From contig NZ_AUIG01000001.1 in NCBI RefSeq assembly GCF_000423585.1, forward strand, positions 310,001-374,000: a stretch of 64,000 bases of DNA, given 5' to 3'. Origin of the DNA: Salinimicrobium xinjiangense DSM 19287 (GTDB lineage: Bacteria; Bacteroidota; Bacteroidia; Flavobacteriales; Flavobacteriaceae). The position numbers were made by a program, and so were the translations under genes. A model generated the notes under the pieces. The model worked only from the letters and a program-made list of their open reading frames with translations, was not told the DNA's origin and made no database searches. Below are positions 52,184 to 61,039 of the stretch, one piece after another (position 1 is the first letter of the stretch; each line of letters starts with the position of its first letter).

Positions 52184-54511
52184 ATGCACATTATTCCTCT
52201 ACATCATGAAGACTATTTACGTTTCTTTCTAAGTGGGTTAGTGTTTTTATTTTTTACTCCAATATCACTAGCCCAGGGAAACGGAAACGGAACTGGTCAA
52301 ATAACAGATCCTGTTATTAATAATGTACAGGTAATAGCTTCAACTCCTATCTGCGCGGGTTCTGAAATTACAATTTCATTTAATGTTACAAATGGAAATG
52401 ATAAAGATTTAGAATATTTCACTGCTAATACGATCTATACAATACAGTTGCAATATACAGATGAGAACGGGAATATATTTTCTGTAATTTCCAGGCAGTA
52501 TCAATCCTCAATAGTTCCGGAATCAAAAAATTTCGCATCAGTTACAATTGATGATATTCCATTTATAATTCCTGAAAATTCTCCAGCATTTTCCACTTAT
52601 AAAATAGCGATAACATCAACCAAACCTGAAGTTCTTAATACCGCCGCCTCCTTATCAACTTCTTTTGTGGTGAAGACAGAAAATATTTGGACAGGGGCTG
52701 TCAATACTAACTGGGATGAACAGGGAAATTGGGATTGTAATATTTTGCCAAGTAAATATTCTAATGTATTTATTCCATCCGGACTAAACAATTACCCGGT
52801 CGTAAACGCCGGTACGAATGCTCTTGCCAATAATCTCAGCATTGAAACCGGAGCCGAAGTCACAGTAACTAATAACTGGCTCCGTATTGCAGGGGAACTG
52901 GTAAACTCCGGGATTCTTGACACAAAAAGCGGGAGTGTCTCCTTTGAGGGAGCTACTGCACAAAACATTCCCGCCGGAGCTTTTACCGGCAATGCCATTT
53001 TAAATCTGAGGATAGATAATCCGGAAGGAGTTACTTCCCAGGCCAGGATCGAAGTTTTTAATTCTTTAGAAGTAGCGGCAGGAACCTTTACAACCGGAGA
53101 TAATCTCAAGTTGGTATCAGATGCTTCGGGTACTGCATTTATAAACGGAAGTGGCGGCGGAGAAGTCACAGGCACTGTAAAAATGCAACGTTATTTAGAC
53201 AATGGCTTCGGATACAAATATTTCAGCTCCCCTTTCAGAAATTCCACAGTAGGCGATTTTTCCGGATTCATGGAGCTTTCTCAGTCGACCACGGGATTTC
53301 CGCATTTCTATGAGTACCTGGAAGGTAGAAAAAGTGGGGACACAACCGACATTTCCGGTTGGCAGGCATACACTGAACCCGGTAGTACTTTAACCATTGC
53401 CAAAGGCTATGCACTAAACATCAGTGGTATCACCGATCCCGTTACCATTGAACTTTCAGGAGAGGTAAATAGCGGTGATGTAAATATTCAACTTGAAAAT
53501 AATGAAGGTTTATATACCAAAGGATTTAACCTGGTAGGAAACCCTTACCCTTCTCCTATAGACTGGAATTTAATGGTGCCGACCCTTACCGGAATTGATG
53601 AAGCCATTTACTTCTTCAACGCCGGAAGTGAAGACAGGTATACCGGAACTTACACTTCTTATGTGAATGATGTTTCAACAGGGGTTACTTCCATTATTCC
53701 GTCGATGCAGGGGTTTTTTGTGAGAGTCAGCGAGCCGGGAACTGCAAGCCTCAACTTTACCAATGCGGTAAGGACAGGAAACGAGACTACCCAGGGTTTT
53801 TATAAGGCTAAAAACCACCGTATTATCCCGCAAATAAAATTAACTGCAGGTTTTTCCGGAGAAACGCAATCAGACGCAGCAGTGATCTATTTCGAATCAG
53901 GAGCTTCTGCAGAATTTGAAAGTGAATTCGACGCTCTAAAACTGCTGAATACTGCCGCTGAAGTTCCCAGCCTTTACAGCCTTACTACCAAACAGGAGAA
54001 ACTCTCCATAAATGCCATCAGTTCTGCCAAACATGAGGAAATTCCGCTGGGAATAAATACAGAAAAATCTGGTGAAATGTTTATTCAGCTGGCCGAAATT
54101 AAAAACATCTTTCCATCAGCTTACATATATCTGAAGGATCAGAAAAACAAGCTGGTGCACAACTTTTCACAAGAACCCGTATACTCCTTTACCTCTCAAA
54201 AAGGGGAAAATAATGACAGATTTTTCCTGATCCTTTCTTCAGAAGAATTATCTGAAGATCAGCTGAGAGCAAGCACTGCATATTTTTCTGTACATGCAGC
54301 CGAAGGAGAGATCCTGGTAAAGCTGAATCTTTCCCAAAATACCTCCGGAAATGTCATTTTAAGCAATGTATCGGGACAGGTGCTTCAAAAGAGATCGGGA
54401 AAAGAAAAAGAAGAGATTAAATTTTCAGGAATTACTGCACCCGGCGTTTACCTGGTAAGCCTGGAACTTGAAAATGAAAGACAAACCAAAAAGATCCTGA
54501 TCAAAAAGTAA
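52184..54511 (+). CDS. T9SS-secreted surface protein in the fimbria-like locus
   Basis: 775-residue exported protein. Signal at about residues 12-30, then beta-rich domains: an Ig-like start (ICAGSEITISFNVTNG), an IWTGAVNTNWDEQGNWDC segment typical of flavobacterial surface proteins, and a middle region with VKMQRYLDNGFGYKYFSSPF. The C-terminal 75 residues form a type A type IX secretion sorting domain (KLNLSQNTSGNVILSNVSGQVL, APGVYLVSLELENERQTKKILIKK). So it crosses the outer membrane by T9SS, not through the usher. It starts one base after the chaperone stop and ends 4 bases before the fourth subunit gene. Confidence 0.85.
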   Translation: MHIIPLHHEDYLRFFLSGLVFLFFTPISLAQGNGNGTGQITDPVINNVQVIASTPICAGSEITISFNVTNGNDKDLEYFTANTIYTIQLQYTDENGNIFSVISRQYQSSIVPESKNFASVTIDDIPFIIPENSPAFSTYKIAITSTKPEVLNTAASLSTSFVVKTENIWTGAVNTNWDEQGNWDCNILPSKYSNVFIPSGLNNYPVVNAGTNALANNLSIETGAEVTVTNNWLRIAGELVNSGILDTKSGSVSFEGATAQNIPAGAFTGNAILNLRIDNPEGVTSQARIEVFNSLEVAAGTFTTGDNLKLVSDASGTAFINGSGGGEVTGTVKMQRYLDNGFGYKYFSSPFRNSTVGDFSGFMELSQSTTGFPHFYEYLEGRKSGDTTDISGWQAYTEPGSTLTIAKGYALNISGITDPVTIELSGEVNSGDVNIQLENNEGLYTKGFNLVGNPYPSPIDWNLMVPTLTGIDEAIYFFNAGSEDRYTGTYTSYVNDVSTGVTSIIPSMQGFFVRVSEPGTASLNFTNAVRTGNETTQGFYKAKNHRIIPQIKLTAGFSGETQSDAAVIYFESGASAEFESEFDALKLLNTAAEVPSLYSLTTKQEKLSINAISSAKHEEIPLGINTEKSGEMFIQLAEIKNIFPSAYIYLKDQKNKLVHNFSQEPVYSFTSQKGENNDRFFLILSSEELSEDQLRASTAYFSVHAAEGEILVKLNLSQNTSGNVILSNVSGQVLQKRSGKEKEEIKFSGITAPGVYLVSLELENERQTKKILIKK

Positions 54512-54515
54512 AGCA

Positions 54516-55019
54516 ATGAAAAATATTCGGCTCCATTCTTTAGCTTTTTTGACACTTTTATTAATGTCATTTTCGGGTGTATTTGGCCAGGAGAATCCGC
54601 CGATACCGGTAAGTGTCGAGGTGCGAAATGCGCAGGGGCTCAACTTCGGAGCTTTTACAGTGGGAAATGCGGGGGGCAGTGTGATCATAAGCCCCAATGG
54701 AGATCGTACAGGTGATACAGATGTTTACTTACTTAATTTGGGAGCTTCGCATCATTATGCAATTTTTGATGTCTATGCCAATCCGGGAACTCTTCTGCAG
54801 ATACAGCCGGTCACAAATATTTCTCTTTCAGGTCCTGCCGGAAGCAATGTTACTTTAAGCATAAATCCTTTTTATGATATTAGCACCGGCCAAACCTTTA
54901 TTACAACCACTAATCCTCAAGAAGTATTTGTTGGTGGCAAGCTACATATCCCAAATGGTGATGCCGGACCGGCAGGAACTTATAACGGAACCTTTACTTT
55001 AACCTTCATTTACGAATAG
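54516..55019 (+). CDS. DUF4402 protein, putative fimbrial subunit 4
   Basis: 167 residues with signal MKNIRLHSLAFLTLLLMSFSGVFGQ. The DUF4402 core has NAQGLNFGAFTVGNAGGSVIISP and VFVGGKLHIPNGDAGPAGTY. It ends NGTFTLTFIYE: penultimate Tyr, Phe, Leu and Phe at -4, -6 and -8, and Gly at -14, again the full pilin signature. Unlike the other three it begins QENPPIPVSVEVRN, with prolines in the region that would serve as donor strand, so it may take a special place such as the base or tip. It lies 12 bases before the usher-like gene. Confidence 0.78.
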   Translation: MKNIRLHSLAFLTLLLMSFSGVFGQENPPIPVSVEVRNAQGLNFGAFTVGNAGGSVIISPNGDRTGDTDVYLLNLGASHHYAIFDVYANPGTLLQIQPVTNISLSGPAGSNVTLSINPFYDISTGQTFITTTNPQEVFVGGKLHIPNGDAGPAGTYNGTFTLTFIYE

Positions 55020-55031
55020 TAAGCAAAAGTA

Positions 55032-57599
55032 ATGCTCCCCTCCTCCCCAATATTTTATAGGTCTATTCTAAAAGCTAAATTCATTCTTATTCTGCTGTTC
55101 AGTTCCGGGTATGCCGCAGCTCAATCGGGATTTCCCGAATATGACGAGCTTAATGTAGAAATGAATATTCAGAGGTTGGGAACTTATGAAATTCCAATTG
55201 CCATTAAGGGAGAAGATGCCTATTTACCGGTGGGGGTCATCTTTGATCTACTGAAGATCAAGCATGAGACCGATGGAGATATTATGAGCGGATTCATCAT
55301 TCACCCCGATTCCACTTACACTATCAACTGGCAACAACCGGAGATCAGGTTTAAAGGTGAAACTTACAGCCTATCCAAAAATGACATTTTAAGCACCCCA
55401 TCTGGAAATTATTTGAAGTCTGATCTCTTCGGAAGTATTTTTGGTCTGGACATAGATTTTTCTTTCCGAAGCCTTTCCGTAAAACTTGAAACCGATAAGG
55501 AACTGCCGGTGATGAAGGAAATGCGACTACAGAAAATGAGGGAAAATCTGGATCGGGTTAATGGTGTGGTTGTTCCTGATACTGTTCTTCCAAAAAGCCA
55601 TCCTTTGTTTAAAGGAGGTACTCTGGACTGGGGTTTTGTTACCACTCAACAAAGTGAGATGGAAAATGATAACCGGTTGATGTTAGGGCTGGGAACAATG
55701 TTCTTGGGGGGAGAAACTAATTTAATGCTTAATTATTCCAGCAGGTTGCCATTTACATCACGTAACCAGTTCTACCAATGGAGATATGTTAACAATGACA
55801 ATAATTATCTTACACAGGTGACAGCCGGAAGGATCTTTACCCCGGCTACTTCTTCCCTGTTCGCGCCGGTTACCGGAGTACAATTTACTAATAGTCCGCT
55901 GCAAAACCGCAGATCATTTGGAAGCTATCTGCTGAACGATTATACCGAACCCCGCTGGACTGTAGAGCTTTATGTGAATAACGTACTGGTTGCTTTCACG
56001 GAGGCAGACGCTTCGGGATTTTACAGTTTTGAGGTCCCGCTGATGTATGGAAACACCGCAGTGAGTCTCCGCTTTTACGGGCCCTGGGGAGAAGAACGGA
56101 TTGAAGAGCGGGTGATCAACATTCCATATAATTTTGTTCCGAAGAATGAACTGGAGTACACACTTAGCGCCGGATTCGTGGAAAATGACAATTGGGACCG
56201 CTTTAGCAGATTGAATCTCAATTATGGTCTTGGCAACGCAGTGACTATAGGAGGTGGGGTTGAATACCTTGATGATGTGCAAAGCGGCGAAGTAATGCCG
56301 TTTGTCAATACTTCTGCCAGAATCGCTTCGGGTCTGCTATTTTCGGGAGAATATATGTACGGCGTTAAAGGGGAAGCGCTATTGAGTTACCGCACGCCGC
56401 AAAACCTGCAGGTAGATCTTAATTATATCAATTACGACCAGGACCAGACAGCAATAAACTTTAACTATCTAGAGGAAAGAAAGATAAGTCTCTCCACTCC
56501 TATTCGCACCAGGAATTTTTCGATGTTCGGTCGGTTTACGCTGAACCAGATCATCATGCCGACAACCGAGTTCACTACAGCTCAATTATTACTTTCGGGT
56601 GCGGTGATGGGCATCAGTACGAATTTCACCACCTACGGTCTCTATAACGATCGTATGGATGAACCTACGATCTACAGCTCATTATCGCAAACATACAGGC
56701 TTCCGAATAAATTTTTATTCTCTCCGCAGGTGCAGTATGATTTCAGCAGGAATAGATTCAATAATCTGATCCTTGAGCTGGAACGACCTGTGTTTAAACA
56801 AGGTTTTTTAAACGTCGCCTACGAAAACAATTTTCTGCGGGATGCGCACATTTTTGAGGTGGGGTTAAGATACGCCTTTAATTTTGCGCAAACTTCGGCT
56901 ACTTCACGAATTGGGAACAGGAATTCCTCTTTTGTGCAGTCGGCAAGAGGAAGTTTGATGCTTGACGATAATACAGGATATATTATGAGTAGTAACCGTA
57001 CTGCCATGTCCAGAGCGGCACTTACCGTAATTCCCTTCCTGGATCTTAACCGAAACGGGATCAAAGATCCTATGGAACCCGGAGTTGCGGGCCTGGAACT
57101 TAAAAACAGAAGTGGCAGGCTGAACTATGACAGCAATGGAGAGATCCTGCGGATTACCGAACTTCAGCCCTATATCGATCTTCTTTTAGAACTTGATCCC
57201 GTGAGTCTAGATAACATAGCATGGAAGATCCCTAATCCAAAGATCCTTGTGAAGACGCGGCCTAACCATTTCCAGGAAGTATTCGTACCTGTGGAAGTCA
57301 TGGGAGAAGTCGGCGGAATGGTATATCTCAGAGATGAATCCGGAATCCGTGGACAGGGAAGGATCATCATCAATATCATAAATCAAGATGGGGATAGAGC
57401 CGCAAAAATTCTGAGTGAGGGAGATGGATATTTCACTTACCTGGGATTGGCTCCGGGAAAATATATTGCTGAAGTTGAAGCAGAACAGCTTCAAAATCTG
57501 GGATATAAAGCCACACCTGGTCAGGTGGAATTTGAAATTGAGATCGATCAATATGGTGATATTGTAGACACGTTGGAATTCATCCTGTCGGGAGATTAA
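55032..57599 (+). CDS. Usher-like outer-membrane protein
   Basis: 855-residue exported protein. After the signal (LKAKFILILLFSSGYAAAQ) comes a small N-terminal domain (VEMNIQRLGTYEIPIAIKGEDAYLPVGVIFDLLKI), then a long run of amphipathic strands like a large barrel. A middle section ASGFYSFEVPLMYGNTAVSLRFYGPWGEERIEE, then FVPKNELEYTLSAGF, resembles the plug and strand region of fimbrial ushers. Near the end PFLDLNRNGIKDPMEPGVAGL is a SdrD/carboxypeptidase-regulatory-like motif, followed by two small Ig-like domains. Size and layout fit an usher better than a TonB receptor, which would have a plug box. Sequence similarity to FimD-type ushers is weak by eye. Confidence 0.65.
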   Translation: MLPSSPIFYRSILKAKFILILLFSSGYAAAQSGFPEYDELNVEMNIQRLGTYEIPIAIKGEDAYLPVGVIFDLLKIKHETDGDIMSGFIIHPDSTYTINWQQPEIRFKGETYSLSKNDILSTPSGNYLKSDLFGSIFGLDIDFSFRSLSVKLETDKELPVMKEMRLQKMRENLDRVNGVVVPDTVLPKSHPLFKGGTLDWGFVTTQQSEMENDNRLMLGLGTMFLGGETNLMLNYSSRLPFTSRNQFYQWRYVNNDNNYLTQVTAGRIFTPATSSLFAPVTGVQFTNSPLQNRRSFGSYLLNDYTEPRWTVELYVNNVLVAFTEADASGFYSFEVPLMYGNTAVSLRFYGPWGEERIEERVINIPYNFVPKNELEYTLSAGFVENDNWDRFSRLNLNYGLGNAVTIGGGVEYLDDVQSGEVMPFVNTSARIASGLLFSGEYMYGVKGEALLSYRTPQNLQVDLNYINYDQDQTAINFNYLEERKISLSTPIRTRNFSMFGRFTLNQIIMPTTEFTTAQLLLSGAVMGISTNFTTYGLYNDRMDEPTIYSSLSQTYRLPNKFLFSPQVQYDFSRNRFNNLILELERPVFKQGFLNVAYENNFLRDAHIFEVGLRYAFNFAQTSATSRIGNRNSSFVQSARGSLMLDDNTGYIMSSNRTAMSRAALTVIPFLDLNRNGIKDPMEPGVAGLELKNRSGRLNYDSNGEILRITELQPYIDLLLELDPVSLDNIAWKIPNPKILVKTRPNHFQEVFVPVEVMGEVGGMVYLRDESGIRGQGRIIINIINQDGDRAAKILSEGDGYFTYLGLAPGKYIAEVEAEQLQNLGYKATPGQVEFEIEIDQYGDIVDTLEFILSGD

Positions 57600-57785
57600 T
57601 TTTTTGCCACGAATGCACGATTTCAAAATTCCAAATTACAAGCACCAAATTCCAATGGGAGACAAACCGATATTAGACGCTTGACTTTAGACGGTAGACG
57701 GAAGTATGTACCTTCAAAGTTTCAGCGAAGGAGGACCAAATTTCAACTAAATTTTCATTCCCTTTCTTCCGAAGGATAAAGAAAA
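57600..57785. repeat. Repetitive intergenic spacer
   Basis: Begins with TTGCCACGAATGCACGA, followed by TTCCAAATT and TAGACGGTAGACGGAAG-like short repeats. Such wording recurs between genes in Bacteroidota. It separates the fimbria-like locus from the convergent gluconate operon. No gene is seen. Confidence 0.5.
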
Positions 57786-59132
57786 TCAGATGATCACCCA
57801 CATGAGTAGGGACATGCCTAATCCCACAAAGGCAATAAGAGTGGTCATTACCGTCCAGGATTTAAAAGTTTGTTTTTCAGATAAGCCCAGATACTGCCCC
57901 ACAAGCCAGAATCCGCTATCATTAACATGAGAAAGAATTGTGGCTCCTGAAGCAACTGCAATTACTATAATAGATATTTGCTGTACAGAATAAAGCCCCT
58001 CGGTAAGAACCGGTGCGGTTATTCCGGCAGCGGTTATCATTGCAACCGTAGATGATCCCTGAAGAATTCTGACTAATGCAGCCACTATAAAGCCGAATAC
58101 CAAAGGATTAAATGCACTGTTATTCAAGGTGTCGGCAATCATCTCTCCTGCTCCGGTATTTATAAGAATTTGTTTAAAGGCTCCCCCGGCCCCTGTTAAC
58201 AGGATTATTATCCCCGCCGCCTGAAAGGATTTATTTCCTATTTTTAAAAGGTAAACTTTCTGCATTCCCCTTCTCACTCCCAGAAAATACCAGGCGATAA
58301 GATTAGCGATGATAAGTGCTGTAAAAGGATGCCCAATAAGTTTGATAATGTATAAAACTGTTGGTGAGATATAAAAATTTGAAAAAAGAGGACTGCTAAT
58401 TAAGGTGTTAATAACGATCAGGAAAATGGGAATGAAAATGATTGAGATCACCAGTCCAGGAGATGGTGCTAAAGTTTCATCGTAATCTTCCTTATCTTCA
58501 AAAACATCGGGATCCACATGTATTTTTTTTGAAATAAATCTGGCGAAAACAGGTCCACTGATGATCGCAGCCGGCAGCCCTGCAAAAAATCCGAAGAGTA
58601 TTACCCACCCAAGATCTGCTCCCAGGATCTCTGCAACTGCTATGGGACCAGGGGTCGGCGGAATAAATGCATGAGTGATGGCCAGTCCTGCCAGTAGCGG
58701 AATAGCGTACAGGAGCAGGGATTTTCCCGTTCTTTTACTAAGGGCGTAGGTAATTGGGACCAGGATGATAAAAGCTACATCAAAAAAAACAGGAATAGCT
58801 ACTAAAAAACCGGTAGCCATCATAGCCCAGGGAGCTCTTTTTTCCCCGGTCTTCTTGAGCATTGAGGAAGCAAGACGCTGTGCCCCGCCAGATTGTTCAA
58901 GTATTCCCCCAAACAAGGCTCCCAAACCAATCACGGTAGCGACAAAACCAAGGGTGCTGCCCATTCCGTCCCTTATTGTCTCTAAAATTTCAGTTGCCGG
59001 CATACCGGCCATTATTCCCACGGCAATACAAACTATCAACAATGCCAGGAAAGCCTGAATTTTAAGTCGAAGAATTAAAAAAAGTAAGAAAGCAATTCCT
59101 ATAAGGACGGCAGATAGTAGTTGTATGTCCAT
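57786..59132 (-). CDS. Gluconate:H+ symporter, GntP family
   Basis: 448-residue permease with about 12 membrane segments. GntP-family features are seen in GFVATVIGLGALFGGILEQSGGAQRLA near residue 70, FFDVAFIILVPITYALSKRTGKSLL, HAFIPPTPGPIAVAEILGADLG (the conserved P-P-T-P-G-P loop) and NDSGFWLVGQYLGLSEKQ near the end. It imports gluconate or a related sugar acid. Its ATG shares one base with the stop of the upstream kinase/dehydrogenase fusion (TAATG), which gives direct pathway context. Confidence 0.93.
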   Translation of the reverse strand: MDIQLLSAVLIGIAFLLFLILRLKIQAFLALLIVCIAVGIMAGMPATEILETIRDGMGSTLGFVATVIGLGALFGGILEQSGGAQRLASSMLKKTGEKRAPWAMMATGFLVAIPVFFDVAFIILVPITYALSKRTGKSLLLYAIPLLAGLAITHAFIPPTPGPIAVAEILGADLGWVILFGFFAGLPAAIISGPVFARFISKKIHVDPDVFEDKEDYDETLAPSPGLVISIIFIPIFLIVINTLISSPLFSNFYISPTVLYIIKLIGHPFTALIIANLIAWYFLGVRRGMQKVYLLKIGNKSFQAAGIIILLTGAGGAFKQILINTGAGEMIADTLNNSAFNPLVFGFIVAALVRILQGSSTVAMITAAGITAPVLTEGLYSVQQISIIVIAVASGATILSHVNDSGFWLVGQYLGLSEKQTFKSWTVMTTLIAFVGLGMSLLMWVII

Positions 59133-61039
59133 TAGATCTCAGGATTCCATTGGGTGTGGAAAAATTCTCCTCTTGGTTTATCTTTTCTTTGGTACGTGTG
59201 TGCGCCAAAATAATCCCGCTGCGCCTGGATCATATTGGCCGATGATTGTTCGGCAGTGAAACTCAGCAGGTAATTTGCCGCAGCACTCATCACCGGTACC
59301 GGGAAGCCCGCATTTAAAGCTTCACCTACCATGCCGGTTAGCGACTTTTTGTAACCGCTAATTTTCTGTACAATTTCCGCCTGCATTAATAGGTGCTCCC
59401 GGTGATCTTTAAATTTCACCACCAGGTCTTCCATTAATTTGCTTCTTATAATACAGCCATTGGTCCAGATCCTGGCAATTTCAGAAAGATTCAAACGCCA
59501 GTTGTATTCTTCTGAAGCTGCTCTGAGAAGGTCAAAGCCAATGGCGTGATTAACAATACCTGAAGCTTTATAGGCTTCAAAAAGGGCATTTTGAAGCTCC
59601 TTTAAATTTCCTTTTTCTGAAAATTTATGATCATATTTTTTCGCCGCAGCGGCACGCTGTTCTTTCATTCCTGAAATATTTCTCGTCATAACTGCCGCAC
59701 TTATCGTATCCAGCGGCACCCCAAGTTCCAGAGCGGCATTGGTAGACCAGCCGCCGGTGCCTTTTTGTTTGGCGGCATCCAGAATCTGGTCCAGAACCAG
59801 ATCTCCATTCTCTTTCTTCCGGAGAATTTCTATGGAGATTTCAAGCAGGTAACTCTGCATTTCCTTATTCCATTCTTGAAAAAGAGCCCCAATTTCTTCA
59901 GGCTCTGCGTCGGAATGGTATCTTAGTAGATGGTAGGTTTCGGCAATAAGCTGCATTTCTCCATATTCGATCCCGTTGTGTACCATCTTCACAAAATGTC
60001 CTGATCCATCGGGTCCTACATAGGTGCAACAGGGATTTCCTTTTTTGTCTTTGGCCGCAATTTTTTCCAGTATCGGTCCTACTCTATCGTAAGAACTTTC
60101 CGGTCCGCCGGGCATGATGGACGGACCTTTCCTGGCACCTTCTTCCCCACCCGAAATTCCGGCGCCCATGAACAGAATGCCTTTTTCCTTCAGTTCTTTT
60201 TCTCTTCTTATGGTGTCCCTATAATGTGAATTTCCGCCATCAATAATGAGATCTCCTTCGTCAAGATGTTTCAGCAGATCTTCTATAACAAAATCCACTA
60301 CTTTCCCGGCATTTACCATGAGCAGGATATTCCTTGGCCGCTCCAGGCTTTCGACAAAGGCTTTTAGATCATCAAATCCCCGGAAATTAGATTCAGGATT
60401 TTCTGCAGTAAAGTTTTTGGCTATATCAACCTCAATTTTATCCACATGCCGGTTGTAAATAGAAACTCTAAAACCTTTGGAAGCCATGTTCAGCGCCAGG
60501 CTTTTTCCCATCACTCCCAGACCAAAAAGGCCGATTTCCATCTTCTTTTGTATGTTTTCCATGATCTCATTTATTATTTGTTCAGGAGATTGATCGACAT
60601 CGATGTGAATTCCGTAGGAAGGCAGCTCCAGAGTTTCGTATTGTGACTGCAGGAGCTCCGGCTTAAAATAATGGCCTTCCCTACCAGAAATTCTACCGTG
60701 TATCACCTCATAATCTGAATGTAAGAAAATCCATTTGAGATGCTCCTGCGGCAGACTTTGCAATTGTGTGCGATATTTCTCCTTTAAAGCCGAACATGCC
60801 AGCACAGCACCACCGGTTTTCTGCCATTCCCTGATCTTTATTCCGAGATTCTCCAGCCACTCATACCGGTCATCATCCTGCAACGGAATTCCGGCTTTCA
60901 TTTTCTCTACATTAGCAACGGGGTGATAATCATCGGCGTCAAAAAAGGGAATATTAAGTTCCTCTGCCAGCATTTTTCCTATAGTAGTCTTCCCTACTCC
61001 CGACACGCCCATTACAATATAAACCTGCTGCCGACTCAT
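59132..61039 (-). CDS. Gluconokinase / 6-phosphogluconate dehydrogenase fusion
   Basis: 635 residues joining two consecutive enzymes. Residues 1-166 are a GntK-type gluconokinase: Walker A GVSGVGKTT (11-19), FFDADDYHP, LACSALKEKYR and REGHYFKPELLQSQ. From Met167 (MEIGLFGLGVMGKSLALNMA) a complete decarboxylating 6-phosphogluconate dehydrogenase follows: IDGGNSHY, GAGISGGEEGARKGPSIMPGG, and the catalytic GSGHFVKMVHNGIEYG with Lys. Gluconate would be phosphorylated and then oxidised to ribulose 5-phosphate. The linker has no stop and no evident ribosome site, although a secondary start at Met167 cannot be excluded. It overlaps the GreA/GreB gene by 4 bases. Confidence 0.93.
   Translation of the reverse strand: MSRQQVYIVMGVSGVGKTTIGKMLAEELNIPFFDADDYHPVANVEKMKAGIPLQDDDRYEWLENLGIKIREWQKTGGAVLACSALKEKYRTQLQSLPQEHLKWIFLHSDYEVIHGRISGREGHYFKPELLQSQYETLELPSYGIHIDVDQSPEQIINEIMENIQKKMEIGLFGLGVMGKSLALNMASKGFRVSIYNRHVDKIEVDIAKNFTAENPESNFRGFDDLKAFVESLERPRNILLMVNAGKVVDFVIEDLLKHLDEGDLIIDGGNSHYRDTIRREKELKEKGILFMGAGISGGEEGARKGPSIMPGGPESSYDRVGPILEKIAAKDKKGNPCCTYVGPDGSGHFVKMVHNGIEYGEMQLIAETYHLLRYHSDAEPEEIGALFQEWNKEMQSYLLEISIEILRKKENGDLVLDQILDAAKQKGTGGWSTNAALELGVPLDTISAAVMTRNISGMKEQRAAAAKKYDHKFSEKGNLKELQNALFEAYKASGIVNHAIGFDLLRAASEEYNWRLNLSEIARIWTNGCIIRSKLMEDLVVKFKDHREHLLMQAEIVQKISGYKKSLTGMVGEALNAGFPVPVMSAAANYLLSFTAEQSSANMIQAQRDYFGAHTYQRKDKPRGEFFHTQWNPEI

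Noticed and set aside
49547-57599. Reading the DUF4402 locus as a SusC/SusD polysaccharide utilisation locus
   Set aside because: There is no TonB plug motif, no SusD-like lipoprotein and no glycoside hydrolase. The chaperone and pilin C-termini fit a fimbrial system better.
60539-60541. Separate gene start for 6-phosphogluconate dehydrogenase at Met167 of the fusion
   Set aside because: The frame is continuous through a short linker and no ribosome-site or promoter signal is evident. I keep it as one fusion and mention the alternative.
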